The translations under genes and the position numbers were made by a program. Positions 41,727 to 50,642 of a stretch of DNA of 64,000 nt are shown here, in pieces. This stretch comes from Gammaproteobacteria bacterium. GTDB lineage: Bacteria; Pseudomonadota; Gammaproteobacteria; Steroidobacterales; Steroidobacteraceae. Within the stretch, counting starts at the first letter, position 1; each line of letters starts with the position of its first letter. The notes beneath the pieces were generated by a model that worked only from the letters and a program-made list of their open reading frames with translations, had not been told where the DNA came from and ran no database searches. Where the stretch lies: contig JAQGOE010000257.1 of assembly GCA_028293725.1 (NCBI GenBank), forward strand, positions 19,707 to 83,706, given 5' to 3'.

Positions 41727-43454
41727 ATGCTCACTCATCTGCAGATTCGCGACTTCGCCATCATCGATGCGATCGAGCTCGAGTTGCGCCCTGGTCTGAC
41801 GGTGCTCACCGGTGAGACCGGCGCCGGCAAGTCCATTCTCGTGGACGCGCTACAACTTCTAGCGGGAGGCCGTGCGGGCGCCGAAGTGGTTCGCCACGGG
41901 TCGGAGCGCGCTGAGATTGCCGGGACGTTCGACCTCGCACAGGCGCCGCGCGAACTGAAGCAGTGGCTCGAAGAGCAGTCGCTCGGCGGTGGAGAGGACC
42001 TCGTCATCCGACGCGTCGTCTCCGCAGATGGACGTTCGCGCGCGTATCTCAACGGACAAACGGTGCCGGTGCAGTTGCTACGCGAGGCCGGCAACATCCT
42101 CATCGACATTCACGGGCAACACGAATTCCAATCGCTCATGCGCACCGCCGCGCAACGTGAGCTACTAGACGGTTACGGGAAGCACGACTCGATCGTCGCA
42201 CAGGTGGGAATCGCTCACCGCGTCTGGCTCGAGATCCTCAACAGGACGCTGGATCTAGAGACCAAAGCGCGTGATCGCGACGCGAAACTCGAGTTGCTGC
42301 GATACCAGGCGCAGGAGCTCAGCGCCCTGCAGCTGAAGGAAGGCGAAGTAACGAGTCTCATGGAAGAGCGCGCGCGGCTGTCGAACCGTGGGCGCCTCGC
42401 GGAAGGCGCGCAGATCGCCCTCCTAACTCTTTTCGAGCGCGAAGACGGAAGCGCACATGCCGGCGTGAGTCGCGCGTTAGGGGTGCTACGAGGACTGGCG
42501 TCGGTAGATGCGAAGCTCGCTGCCATCGTGCCAACTCTCGAGGAAGCGTCGATTCAGATCATGGAGGCCTCACGCGCGTTGGAGCACTATCGCGAGACTC
42601 TCGATGTTGATTCCGCTCGACAGGACGAGGTTGAGAAACGGCTTTCGGCTATAGAGGAGCTCGCGCGGAAAAATCGCGTGACGCCGGACGGACTTGTGGA
42701 GCGCGCGGCGCAGCTCTCGAAGGAACTAGAGGCACTGGAACGTGCCGAGCTCGATCTGGCTGTGCTGCGAAAGGACCTCGCCGCAGCGCTCGAAAGCTAT
42801 CGCGCGCAAGCGCAACAGCTCTCCGCACGACGCGTAACCTCGGGCCGCGCTCTGGCCAAGGACATTACCAACCGTATGCAAACGCTGGGGATGGCCGGCG
42901 GACGGTTTCAGGTCGACGTCACCCAGGACGGCAACGCCGATCCTGCGCAACACGGCATCGATCAGATCGACTTCAAAGTCACGGCCAACCCAGGGCAGCC
43001 GCTGCGCGCGCTGTCGAAGGTCGCTTCCGGCGGTGAGTTGTCACGCCTCTCTCTGGCCGTGCAGGTGTCGTGCGCGGCGCGCGAAACTCGCTGCATGGTG
43101 TTCGACGAGGTCGACTCCGGCATCGGCGGCGCCATCGCAGAAATCGTTGGAAAAGAGCTTCGAGCTCTCGGTGCTCGCGGACAGGTGTTGTGCGTGACGC
43201 ACCTACCGCAGGTCGCCTCGCAGGGACATCACCACCTTCGGGTCGCAAAGCTGACGGACGGACGCACGACGCGGACCACCCTCACGGATCTGTCCGCTGG
43301 CGACCGCGTCGAAGAAATCGCACGCATGCTCGGCGGCATCGAGGTCACCGCGAAGGCCCGTGAGCACGCGAAAGAGATGCTCAAAGTCGCCTCAGACACC
43401 GCGACGGGGGAAACCCAAAAGCAGCCGAAGCCGGCGTTGGCGAAGCGGCGGTAG
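41727..43454 (+). CDS. recN: DNA repair protein RecN
   Basis: SMC-like ATPase that helps hold and repair broken DNA by homologous recombination; 575 residues. Walker A GETGAGKS is at 29-36; long coiled-coil arms span about 155-380; the C-terminal half has the signature SGGELSRLSLAVQ and Walker B MVFDEVDSGIGG, then VLCVTHLPQVASQGHHH. In many relatives a LexA box lies upstream; here I see no CTGT-N8-ACAG in the 69-base gap after nadK. It is convergent with fur. Confidence 0.97.
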   Translation: MLTHLQIRDFAIIDAIELELRPGLTVLTGETGAGKSILVDALQLLAGGRAGAEVVRHGSERAEIAGTFDLAQAPRELKQWLEEQSLGGGEDLVIRRVVSADGRSRAYLNGQTVPVQLLREAGNILIDIHGQHEFQSLMRTAAQRELLDGYGKHDSIVAQVGIAHRVWLEILNRTLDLETKARDRDAKLELLRYQAQELSALQLKEGEVTSLMEERARLSNRGRLAEGAQIALLTLFEREDGSAHAGVSRALGVLRGLASVDAKLAAIVPTLEEASIQIMEASRALEHYRETLDVDSARQDEVEKRLSAIEELARKNRVTPDGLVERAAQLSKELEALERAELDLAVLRKDLAAALESYRAQAQQLSARRVTSGRALAKDITNRMQTLGMAGGRFQVDVTQDGNADPAQHGIDQIDFKVTANPGQPLRALSKVASGGELSRLSLAVQVSCAARETRCMVFDEVDSGIGGAIAEIVGKELRALGARGQVLCVTHLPQVASQGHHHLRVAKLTDGRTTRTTLTDLSAGDRVEEIARMLGGIEVTAKAREHAKEMLKVASDTATGETQKQPKPALAKRR

Positions 43455-43491
43455 GGCCACACCGCCCCCTTGGACCCCTACGCGGGCCGCC

Positions 43492-43929
43492 CTAACTGTT
43501 CTTCTTCCCCCGGTGAGGGCAATCATTCCGCCGGCAGTGGCCGTACATAATCAGCGAGTGGTCGCGAATCTCGAACCCCAGCCGCTGGGCCACTGAATTC
43601 TGGCGATCTTCGATGCCGGAATCGACGAACTCTTCCACGCGGCCGCAATCCAAACACACGATGTGATCGTGATGGGTGCCCTGGTTTAGCTCGAAGACCG
43701 CCATGCCGTCCTCAAAATGATGGCGCGTGACCAAGCCCGCCGCCTCGAACTGCGTCAGAACGCGGTAAACGGTGGCGAGCCCGATGTCCTCGTTCGAGTC
43801 GAGGAGGCTGCGGTAGATGTCTTCGGCCGAAAGATGGCGTGCGGTGGTGCTGCTCTCGAGAATCTCGAGAATTTTCAGCCGTGGCAGCGTCACCTTCAGA
43901 CCGGCTTTTCGAAGGTCCTTGCCTTCCAC
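43492..43929 (-). CDS. fur: Ferric uptake regulator Fur
   Basis: Iron-responsive repressor; 145 residues. The winged-helix domain has LKVTLPRLKILEIL and DIGLATVYRVLTQFEAAGLV. The regulatory site HHDH is at 86-89. Structural zinc cysteines C92 and C95, and C132 with C137, are all present. The start is the GTG at 43929, with GGAG six bases before it. It is divergent from bamE, a conserved pairing; the shared 91-base gap carries AT-rich boxes in both directions (TATTAT at 43984 on the plus strand). Confidence 0.96.
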   Translation of the reverse strand: MEGKDLRKAGLKVTLPRLKILEILESSTTARHLSAEDIYRSLLDSNEDIGLATVYRVLTQFEAAGLVTRHHFEDGMAVFELNQGTHHDHIVCLDCGRVEEFVDSGIEDRQNSVAQRLGFEIRDHSLIMYGHCRRNDCPHRGKKNS

Positions 43930-44020
43930 AGGAGTCTCCAGCGAGCAGTCACGCGGTGCGCGGCTGCGGCGTATCGCGATCAGGTATTATGTGCCGGATA
44001 GTATCTCCCATTAGACCCGC

Positions 44021-44425
44021 ATGCGACCAGCGAGGCAGAGTCACTTGAATCGTTCGATTTCCCGCGGCATGGCCGTTGGCCTCCTCGCCGCCGGCACCCT
44101 CCTCTCAGGGTGCGTCTATCGCATGAACATTCAGCAGGGTAACTACCTGGAGGGTCGCACCGTCGACCAGCTCCAGGTCGGAATGACCCGCAGCCAGGTG
44201 CGCTTCCTCCTAGGAACACCGATGGTGCCCGACGCCTTCAATAAGGAGCGTTGGGACTACCTGTATTACTTCAAGAGAGGTCGCCTGAAGCGGCCCGAAG
44301 AGCGGCACGTGATCGTGTGGTTCAAGGAGGAAAAGGTGGACAAGTTCGAGAAGAACAACGTCCCCGCGTCGCCTCCGATGTCGCCGGACGACGGTGCGCC
44401 GATCGCGAAGTTCCCGAAGATTTAG
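44021..44425 (+). CDS. bamE: Outer membrane assembly lipoprotein BamE
   Basis: Lipoprotein subunit of the BAM complex that inserts beta-barrel proteins into the outer membrane; 134 residues as annotated. A signal peptide ends in the lipobox LLSG before the lipid-bearing cysteine C31. The SmpA/OmlA domain follows: NIQQGNYLEGRTVDQLQVGM, TRSQVRFLLGTPMVPDAF, RWDYLYYFKRG. A TTG at 44045 could be the true start, shortening the signal peptide's lead. It is divergent from fur and convergent with rnfH. Confidence 0.93.
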   Translation: MRPARQSHLNRSISRGMAVGLLAAGTLLSGCVYRMNIQQGNYLEGRTVDQLQVGMTRSQVRFLLGTPMVPDAFNKERWDYLYYFKRGRLKRPEERHVIVWFKEEKVDKFEKNNVPASPPMSPDDGAPIAKFPKI

Positions 44426-44434
44426 CGGGGACCC

Positions 44435-44773
44435 TTACCCCCGCTTCGCCCGCCGGTCGCGTCGCACCTTCTCGCGGCGGCGCTGGCGGGGGTCGCTTCG
44501 GAGCGGTCTGTAGATCTCGATGCGGTCTCCATCGTCCGGCACGTCCTGCCGTTCTCGCGGCTCACCGAAGATTCCCACCGGCGCGACATTCCAGGGCACT
44601 TCTTGTAGATCCTGGCGCGTCGCAGCCGTCGTCAGGGTAGCCGCGGCCAAGCCTCGCGCGACTTCGAGCGCGTCCGCGATGGTCGCCCTCTCGGGCAGAT
44701 CGACAGTCCAAAGGTACTGATGCTCGCGCGTGGCGTAAGCCACTACGCATCGCTTTGTACCTGTCTCCGACAT
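44435..44773 (-). CDS. rnfH: RnfH family protein
   Basis: Small ubiquitin-like-fold protein of the RnfH (UPF0125, formerly RatB) family, function uncertain; 112 residues. Conserved parts are CVVAYATREHQYLWTVDLPERATI, VPWNVAPVGIFGEPRERQDVPDDGDRIEIYRPL and a basic tail RQRRREKVRRDRRAKRG. It follows ratA by eight bases in the standard ratA-rnfH pair and converges on bamE with nine bases between stops. Confidence 0.93.
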   Translation of the reverse strand: MSETGTKRCVVAYATREHQYLWTVDLPERATIADALEVARGLAAATLTTAATRQDLQEVPWNVAPVGIFGEPRERQDVPDDGDRIEIYRPLRSDPRQRRREKVRRDRRAKRG

Positions 44774-44781
44774 CGCACTAC

Positions 44782-45225
44782 CTACGGGCCTGCGTTGCCG
44801 GGGTGCGAACGTGCGCGGGCAACAAATGCGTCCACGAGCGACGCGGCTGTTTCCGCGAATTTCTGCTCGAAAAGTAGCGCCGACAACGAGTTCTTGAACG
44901 CGAAACGCATGCTCAGCTCGGCACGGCAGCCGTCAGTACCAATCGGAGTGAGCAGCCACTCGCCTTCGAGCATGCGGAACGGACCGCTGACCAGATGCAT
45001 CAGAATGCGCCGATCGGGCTCGAGCTCGTTGCGCGTGGTGAACTCGCCCTGCAGCGGCCCACGCTTTACGCCGACGGTCGCGACGATCTCCCGCTCCGAG
45101 CGCGACTGCACCTTCGAGTGCGTGCACCAGGGCAGGAACTGTGGATAACTTTCGATATCGTTGATGAGCGTGAACAGCAGCGCCGGCGGCTTGCCGACCA
45201 GCGCCGAGTGCTTAACTTCTCGCAT
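44782..45225 (-). CDS. ratA: RatA family START-domain protein (Coq10-like)
   Basis: Single START/polyketide-cyclase-like domain protein of 147 residues. In E. coli RatA was described as a ribosome association toxin, while homologues of Coq10 bind ubiquinone; which role holds here cannot be told. Typical sequence: [39 protein letters not shown] and [21 protein letters not shown]. It is divergent from smpB (143-base gap) and co-directional with rnfH. Confidence 0.93.
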   Translation of the reverse strand: MREVKHSALVGKPPALLFTLINDIESYPQFLPWCTHSKVQSRSEREIVATVGVKRGPLQGEFTTRNELEPDRRILMHLVSGPFRMLEGEWLLTPIGTDGCRAELSMRFAFKNSLSALLFEQKFAETAASLVDAFVARARSHPGNAGP

Positions 45226-45368
45226 GGCGCAATTGTACCCTGCTCAGCGGACCTTTAAGAGTCGCGCAGCGCCACCATCTCGGCAAGGGTACACTCGCGC
45301 ACCAAAACCGCTCACCAGAACATACGGACCGACGGCGGACCACGCCGCCTGCCCGCACTCCTAGCTCC

Positions 45369-45842
45369 ATGGCCAAAGCTGCTAAAGAAACTCCCCGTGT
45401 CATTGCCGAGAACCGCAAGGCGCGCTTCGAATACTTCATCGAGGACCGCTACGAGGCCGGCCTCGTGTTGCAAGGCTGGGAGGTCAAATCGATGCGCGCC
45501 GGCCGCGCGCAGTTGAAGGAATCCTACGTCTACGTGAAAGGCGGCCAGGCGTTCCTGTTTGGCGCGCATCTCTCGCCACTCAACTCGGCTTCCTCACACG
45601 TCGTGGCCGACCCCATCCGCACGCGCAAGCTGCTGCTGAACGCGAAAGAGATCGAGAACCTCGCGATCTCCGCCGATCGCGAGGGTTACACCCTGGTGCC
45701 GCTGGAGCTGTATTGGAAGAACGGCCGCGCCAAATTGCAGATCGGCATCGCCAAGGGCAAGAAGCAGTACGACAAGCGCGCGGTGGAAAAAGAACGCGAT
45801 TGGCAGCGCGACAAGCAGCGTTTATCGCGAATGCGCCGGTAA
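45369..45842 (+). CDS. smpB: SsrA-binding protein SmpB
   Basis: Partner of tmRNA in rescuing stalled ribosomes; 157 residues. Family blocks are [55 protein letters not shown] and [24 protein letters not shown]. The basic C-terminal tail ([18 protein letters not shown]), which reads the empty mRNA channel, is intact. The tmRNA gene starts 86 bases downstream on the same strand. Confidence 0.97.
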   Translation: MAKAAKETPRVIAENRKARFEYFIEDRYEAGLVLQGWEVKSMRAGRAQLKESYVYVKGGQAFLFGAHLSPLNSASSHVVADPIRTRKLLLNAKEIENLAISADREGYTLVPLELYWKNGRAKLQIGIAKGKKQYDKRAVEKERDWQRDKQRLSRMRR

Positions 45843-45928
45843 CACGGATCGGCGAGCCTCTTCGGGGCGCGAATTCGCCGCCGGCCACGGCCCACTTGCC
45901 CACTGTGATACACTCCGCCTCGACCATT

Positions 45929-46280
45929 GGGGGCGACCGGATTCGACGTGGGTTTGCGAACCTTCAAGGGCGTACCGAGGTGTAGGGCCCTCGTTAATCA
46001 CTCTGCAAATCATAGTTGCCAACGACGACAACTACGCCTTAGCCGCCTAATCTCGGCTGACCTCTGATACTGCTTGTGCCTATGCAACTGAATCAGGGGA
46101 CGCGTTCATAGGATCGCTCTACGGTGTGCGACAGGCCGGAGAGTTAAGAGTTACTGTGGCTGGTGTCCTGTTTTCCCTGTCAGTCGGGTAGCGGGGCACG
46201 AGAAACAAAGACTGGATACGTACGTAGATCTTGATGTCTAGCGCTTGCGGACGGGGGTTCGATTCCCCCCGCCTCCACCA
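45929..46280 (+). ncRNA. ssrA: Transfer-messenger RNA (tmRNA)
   Basis: A 352-base tmRNA. The 5' end GGGGGCGACCGGATTCGACG and 3' end GGGTTCGATTCCCCCCGCCTCCACCA form the tRNA-like domain: GGGGGCG pairs with CGCCTCC (one G-T), and CCA is encoded. The mRNA part resumes at GCC (46018) and encodes the tag ANDDNYALAA, ending TAA at 46048-46050. GATACACT about 15-20 bases upstream may be part of its promoter. smpB is directly upstream. The 3' end shows no integrase or att duplication. Confidence 0.97.
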
Positions 46281-46288
46281 TCTCAAAT

Positions 46289-46310
46289 CTCCCGGTCGAT
46301 TGACCGGGAG
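46289..46310 (+). terminator. Hairpin after tmRNA
   Basis: A perfect 9-base stem, CTCCCGGTC with GACCGGGAG around a GATT loop, nine bases past the tmRNA end. The T run is poor (CGTCTGATT), so it may be a 3' processing or stability element more than a strong terminator. Confidence 0.5.
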
Positions 46311-46393
46311 CGTCTGATTACCAACACCATCTCTGCAAGCGCAAGCTTCACCGCGCCGTTGAGCGACCCATCGCGCTGCGCGCAGCTCATACA

Positions 46394-46421
46394 TTGCGGC
46401 GACATATGTAATGTTTATAGT
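46394..46421 (+). promoter_or_regulatory. Candidate promoter upstream of udgX
   Basis: TTGCGG (46394-46399) and TATAGT (46416-46421) are 16 bases apart, the only promoter-like pair in the 252 bases between tmRNA and the UdgX gene. The leader would be about 105 bases. No LexA-type CTGT-N8-ACAG box is visible. Confidence 0.35.
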
Positions 46422-46532
46422 GTCTCGTGACTCGCGCGGCGCATGTTGCGTGAGAAAATTTCACACATTTCTTCAGTCGCAATTTCCACACGCGCGGGAA
46501 CTCCGAGGCGCGTTGCTCATTAGCCATTCACG

Positions 46533-47213
46533 ATGAAGTCAGAAGATACCGAGCCGCACGGTCGGCGCACACGAACGACTGAGGAGGAGAACGCGAATGC
46601 GCTCACGGGGGCGCGCACGCTGAAATCGATCAGTGAGCTGCGTGATGCTGTAAATGAGTGCAAGCGATGCGGCCTGTGGAAGTCGGCGACGCAAGGCGTG
46701 CCTGGCGAGGGGCTCTCGCCATCGAAACTCATGCTGATTGGTGAGGCTCCCGGGGACCAAGAAGATCTCCAGGGCCATCCCTTCGTCGGCCCTGCGGGCA
46801 CGGTGCTCGATCGCGCACTGCACGATGCCGGGCTGAGCCGGCAGACGGTCTACATCAGCAACGCAGTAAAGCATTTCAAATTCGAGCCGCGAGGCAAGCG
46901 TCGCCTGCACATCAAACCTGCCGCAAGCGAGATCGAAGCCTGTGGCTGGTGGTTGGCGGAAGAACTGCGGCTCGTCGCGCCCAAGCTCGTGATGGCGCTT
47001 GGTGGCACGTCCGCGCGCGCCGTGTTGGGTCACCCAGTTACCGTATCGCAGATGCGAGGCGCCCCAACTCGCCTGTCGCCAACAACTCATCTGTGGGTGA
47101 CGATCCACCCCTCGTTCTTGTTGCGCATACCCGACGACGTCAAACGCCGCGAGGAGTACGCGCGTTTCGTGAAAGAGTTGAAAGAAGCGCAAGAGTGGAT
47201 TGCGAAAAGCTGA
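46533..47213 (+). CDS. udgX: UdgX-type uracil-DNA glycosylase
   Basis: Iron-sulfur uracil-DNA glycosylase superfamily protein, 226 residues, most like UdgX, which excises uracil and stays covalently joined to the abasic site through a histidine. Motif A is GEAPGDQED at 70-78. The UdgX-specific insert GKRRLH is present with H126 at the expected covalent position, after AVKHFKFEPR. Motif B is HPSFLLR at 192-198. Cluster cysteines C43 and C46 (ECKRC) and C137 are present, but there is no fourth cysteine anywhere in the protein. The first 30 residues are a charged extension. It stands alone, between tmRNA and a convergent amidase gene. Confidence 0.88.
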   Translation: MKSEDTEPHGRRTRTTEEENANALTGARTLKSISELRDAVNECKRCGLWKSATQGVPGEGLSPSKLMLIGEAPGDQEDLQGHPFVGPAGTVLDRALHDAGLSRQTVYISNAVKHFKFEPRGKRRLHIKPAASEIEACGWWLAEELRLVAPKLVMALGGTSARAVLGHPVTVSQMRGAPTRLSPTTHLWVTIHPSFLLRIPDDVKRREEYARFVKELKEAQEWIAKS

Positions 47214-47238
47214 GCCGGACCTCGCGCAGCGCCCCTCC

Positions 47239-48162
47239 CTACCTCTTCGTCACCCCATCCAACGAAACAATCGGCCCATACAATTCCGGCCGTCGATCCC
47301 GGAACACAAACCAGTTGTCCCGCAACTGCGCCACCTGGTCCAGGTCAAACGTCGCGGTCAACACCGCATCCCCCTGCTCTTCCGCCTCCGCGACCTTCGC
47401 TCCCGTGGCATCCGCGATGAACGAAGACCCATAGAACCGGATGTACAACCCCTCGGGGTCCTGCAGTGACCGCTCGAGCCCATACCGGTTCGACGCAACC
47501 AGCGGCATCAAATTCGCCGCGGCTTGCCCCTGTTGAGTGCGCTGCCAGTGGTCACGCGAGTTGATGGGCAGTGCCGGTGGCGGCTCGCTGCCGATCGCAG
47601 TGGGATAGAACAGAATCTCCGCACCCAGCAACGCCATCGCCCGCGAAGTCTCCGGGAACCATTGGTCCCAGCAGATTCCGACACCAATGCGCGCGAACCG
47701 CGTATTCCAGACTTTGAATCCCGTGTCGCCGGGGCTGAAGTACGTCTTCTCCTGGTACCCCGGCCCGTTGGGAATGTGCGACTTGCGATAGATACCGAGA
47801 TTCGTCCCGTCCGCGTCAATGATCGCGATTGAGTTGAAGTACGCCTGCCCCGCGTGCTCGAAGAAGCTTATCGGTAGCACGACACCCAACTCGCGCGCGA
47901 CCGCACTGAAGTGACGGACGGCACGATTCTCCGTGACGCTGCGCGCGAGCCGCAGATGTCGCACATCCTGCTCAATACAGAAATACGGCGCCTCGAACAA
48001 CTCGGGCAACAGAATGATCTGCGCTCCACGCGAGGCAGCCTCCCGCACGAGCTGCTCGGCCCGGGCGATGTTGTCGTCGGCATTCCAGCCGCAACTCATC
48101 TGCAGGGCGGCGACATGAACCGGCCGCTGACTGCGTCGCAAGTGCTCAGGCTGATTGGACAT
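47239..48162 (-). CDS. aguB: N-carbamoylputrescine amidase
   Basis: Nitrilase-superfamily enzyme that hydrolyses N-carbamoylputrescine to putrescine, carbon dioxide and ammonia; 307 residues. The catalytic triad is E54 (LLPELFEAPYF), K127 (YRKSHIP) and C164 (GVGICWDQWFPE). FEAPYF and PNGPGYQEKTYFSPGDTGFKVW are typical of AguB rather than of other nitrilases. The usual partner, agmatine deiminase AguA, is not in the window. Its ATG overlaps the 3' end of the upstream FAD dehydrogenase gene by 17 bases, so the two are co-transcribed. Confidence 0.92.
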   Translation of the reverse strand: MSNQPEHLRRSQRPVHVAALQMSCGWNADDNIARAEQLVREAASRGAQIILLPELFEAPYFCIEQDVRHLRLARSVTENRAVRHFSAVARELGVVLPISFFEHAGQAYFNSIAIIDADGTNLGIYRKSHIPNGPGYQEKTYFSPGDTGFKVWNTRFARIGVGICWDQWFPETSRAMALLGAEILFYPTAIGSEPPPALPINSRDHWQRTQQGQAAANLMPLVASNRYGLERSLQDPEGLYIRFYGSSFIADATGAKVAEAEEQGDAVLTATFDLDQVAQLRDNWFVFRDRRPELYGPIVSLDGVTKR

Positions 48163-49540
48163 CGAAAACCTTCCCCGGGTTGAGAATCCCGCGCGGGTCC
48201 AGCGCGGTTTTCAGCGCACGCATTGTCGCAATCTCCGCCGCCGAGCGCGAGATCTCCAAGTAAGCCTTACGCTCGAGCCCGATGCCGTGCTCAGCGGAGA
48301 TCGAGCCCGAAATCGAGCGCAGGGGCTCGTAAACGCAACGCTCCACGACCTCGAAAGTCGCCTCGTGCGCCTCTCCCGCTGCCACGACGAGGTGCAGATT
48401 GCCATCGGCAACATGCCCAAACACGATGAGCCGGGCTCCCGGCACGCGTTCCGCCAACCCACGCCGCAAAGTCTCGAGGTAAGCCGGCATGTCTGCGATC
48501 GCCATGCTGACATCGAAATTGTGGGTCGGCCCGAAGCGCCGCGTCTGAAATACGTCCTCACGCGGGGCCCACATGGCGCGCCGCTCGAGATCGGACTTCG
48601 CGATCACGGCATCGACAACCAGCCCCTGCTCCATCGCCTCTGCGAGCGCCTGCTCGAGACGCTCGGTGTCGGATTGCGGATCGGCGCCCAGCGCCTCGAT
48701 CAGGACATATATGCCCAGGCCATATGGCAGTACGGCTACATTGACGGCCGGCGCCGAAGTCGTGACCTCGTAGAATTCGGGCCACATGACTTCGAACGCG
48801 CTTAGCTGGCCGCCCAAGCGCGCATCCAGTGTTGCGAGAAGTCCGACCACGCCATTGAAATCCGCACAGGCAACCAAGGCCGTGCCATGACTGCGCGGCT
48901 GCGGAACCAGGCGCAGATCCGCGCGAGTCACAATGCCGAGCGTGCCTTCCGAGCCGATAAACAACTGTTTCAGGTCGTAGCCGGCGTTATTCTTCAACAT
49001 GCGATTGAGCGAGCCGAGCACGGTCCCGTCGGCCAACACGGCCTCCACGCCGAGAACCAGACTTCGCATCATTCCGTAGCGGACCACACGCATTCCGCCT
49101 GCGTTAGTGGAAATGTTGCCCCCGATGGTGGCGCTGCCGCGACCACCGAGATCGAGCGGAAACATGAGATCGAAGCGCTCGGCCTCCTCCTGCGCGCGCT
49201 GCAGAGTCACTCCCGCCTCGACCCGCATCGTGCGCCCGGCCACATCCACATTCTCGATCCGATTCAACGCCTCGAGCGAGACAATCAGATCTTCAGGTCG
49301 GGCCGCGCAGCCATAGACCAGCCCGGTCAATCCCCCGTGGGTGACGACCGTTTGACCACGCGAATGGCACAATCGCAGAACGGCCGACACCTGCGCGGTG
49401 TCCCGCGGGCGAACCAACATCTCAGCCCGAACCTCACCCGCGGACTCGTCGTACGTGCGCGCACGCAGCGGCTCGCCCGTGACGACTCCCGAGTCTCCGA
49501 CGAGCGCGCGCAAGTCCGCTAGAAGTTGATCGTTTTGCAC
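48146..49540 (-). CDS. FAD-linked 2-hydroxyacid dehydrogenase
   Basis: VAO/PCMH-type flavoprotein of 464 residues, of the group that includes GlcD, D-lactate and D-2-hydroxyglutarate dehydrogenases. The FAD-binding part has VTHGGLTGLVYG (about 70-81), DLGGRGSATIGGNISTNAGG and QLFIGSEGTLGIVT. The C-terminal FAD-oxidase domain has the metal-site HVADGNLHLVV and the family end SAEHGIGLERKAYL. The start is a GTG at 49540. Its pairing with aguB suggests a link to amine or amino-acid breakdown, but the substrate cannot be set from sequence; a D-2-hydroxyacid is most likely. Confidence 0.87.
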   Translation of the reverse strand: MQNDQLLADLRALVGDSGVVTGEPLRARTYDESAGEVRAEMLVRPRDTAQVSAVLRLCHSRGQTVVTHGGLTGLVYGCAARPEDLIVSLEALNRIENVDVAGRTMRVEAGVTLQRAQEEAERFDLMFPLDLGGRGSATIGGNISTNAGGMRVVRYGMMRSLVLGVEAVLADGTVLGSLNRMLKNNAGYDLKQLFIGSEGTLGIVTRADLRLVPQPRSHGTALVACADFNGVVGLLATLDARLGGQLSAFEVMWPEFYEVTTSAPAVNVAVLPYGLGIYVLIEALGADPQSDTERLEQALAEAMEQGLVVDAVIAKSDLERRAMWAPREDVFQTRRFGPTHNFDVSMAIADMPAYLETLRRGLAERVPGARLIVFGHVADGNLHLVVAAGEAHEATFEVVERCVYEPLRSISGSISAEHGIGLERKAYLEISRSAAEIATMRALKTALDPRGILNPGKVFDVQSA

Positions 49541-49614
49541 CCTAACCCCGCTTCAACAAATCGCCCCGGGCCGACGCGCGTCGCGCTACGCACCCCGGGC
49601 CACCGCTCCTAACG

Positions 49615-50589
49615 CTACACGCCCCGCGCAGCATGCGCCTTCCGGTTAGCCAGCGACTGCTTCACCTGCTCAGTGATGCGCGTCGCGGTCTCCAACGCCA
49701 TCAACCCCGCCTCTCCCGACACCACAGGCGGACGACCGGTACGAATGCAATCCAGGAACGAAGCAATCTCGGCCTTGAGCGCATCCCCTTGATCGAGGTT
49801 TTGCTCCTCGATCGTCACCGGCAACGGCCCGGGCGGCTCGGAAGCCGCGCGCTTGCGGATCACTGTGAGGATCTTCTGCTGCAGATCCAGCGACAGGTAC
49901 GCGTCATCCTCGAAAATACGCATCTTGCGCTCGGTCTTCATACTCACACGCGACGCGGTGGTGTTCGCGACGCAACCATTCGCAAAGTGGATGCGCGCGT
50001 TGGCAATATCAATCTCTTCCGAGAACACCGGCGTGCCGATGGCATCGATGCTCGTGATCGGCGCCCCCACGATGTTTTGCACGATGTCGATGTCATGAAT
50101 CATGAGGTCGAGCACCACGTTGACCTCGGTGCCTCGTTCCCTGTACGGCGCCATCCGGTGGCACTCCACGAAATTGGGCGAGTGCAGATGAGGTTCCGCG
50201 GCCAGGATCGCGGCATTGAATCGCTCGAGATGCCCGACCTGGAGGACCTTCTTGTGACGCGCGGCGAGATCGATCAACTCGCGCGCCTCGGCAACCGTTT
50301 CGGTGATGGGCTTTTCAACCAGCACATGCGCCCCGGCAGCGATAAAGTCGCGCGCGATCGAAAAGTGCGCCGGTGTAGGCGTCACGACGCTCACCGCATC
50401 GACCTTACCGAGAAGCTCGCGGTAGTCCGCCACCGCCCGCGTGCCAACTTCAGCGGCAACCTTCTCGCGCGCCTCCTGTCGTGCGTCAGAGACGGCCACG
50501 AGCTCGCACTCGGCCGCCTGCGCGTATTTCTGTGCATGAAATCGGCCGAGATAGCCGACACCAATGACTGCTGCTCTGATTTTTTGCAT
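49615..50589 (-). CDS. Gfo/Idh/MocA family oxidoreductase
   Basis: NAD(P)-dependent sugar-type oxidoreductase, 324 residues. The Rossmann motif GVGYLGRFHAQ is at 10-20, the conserved EKPI is at 92-95, and the catalytic histidine region DLMIHDIDIV follows near 180. The ATG at 50589 is chosen because it directly precedes the Rossmann strand (MQKIRAAVIG); the frame is open for 47 more codons upstream without family sequence. Relatives near lipid A genes act on UDP-sugars, but no lpx gene is present here, so the substrate is open. CATAAT at 50599-50604, nine bases before the ATG, may be its -10 box. Confidence 0.87.
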   Translation of the reverse strand: MQKIRAAVIGVGYLGRFHAQKYAQAAECELVAVSDARQEAREKVAAEVGTRAVADYRELLGKVDAVSVVTPTPAHFSIARDFIAAGAHVLVEKPITETVAEARELIDLAARHKKVLQVGHLERFNAAILAAEPHLHSPNFVECHRMAPYRERGTEVNVVLDLMIHDIDIVQNIVGAPITSIDAIGTPVFSEEIDIANARIHFANGCVANTTASRVSMKTERKMRIFEDDAYLSLDLQQKILTVIRKRAASEPPGPLPVTIEEQNLDQGDALKAEIASFLDCIRTGRPPVVSGEAGLMALETATRITEQVKQSLANRKAHAARGV

Positions 50590-50642
50590 GGCGGCGCTAT
50601 TATGCCCGTCCGCGTCGGGCAAGATTTCGATTGGCTGAACAG

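Noticed and set aside
46119..46394. Minus-strand frame with RRGESNPRPQALDIKIYV
   Set aside because: It is the antisense of the tmRNA 3' end, a well-known source of false protein calls.
46281..46532. Integrated element at the tmRNA 3' end
   Set aside because: tmRNA genes are common integration sites, but there is no integrase, no duplicated 3' end and no foreign cargo here.
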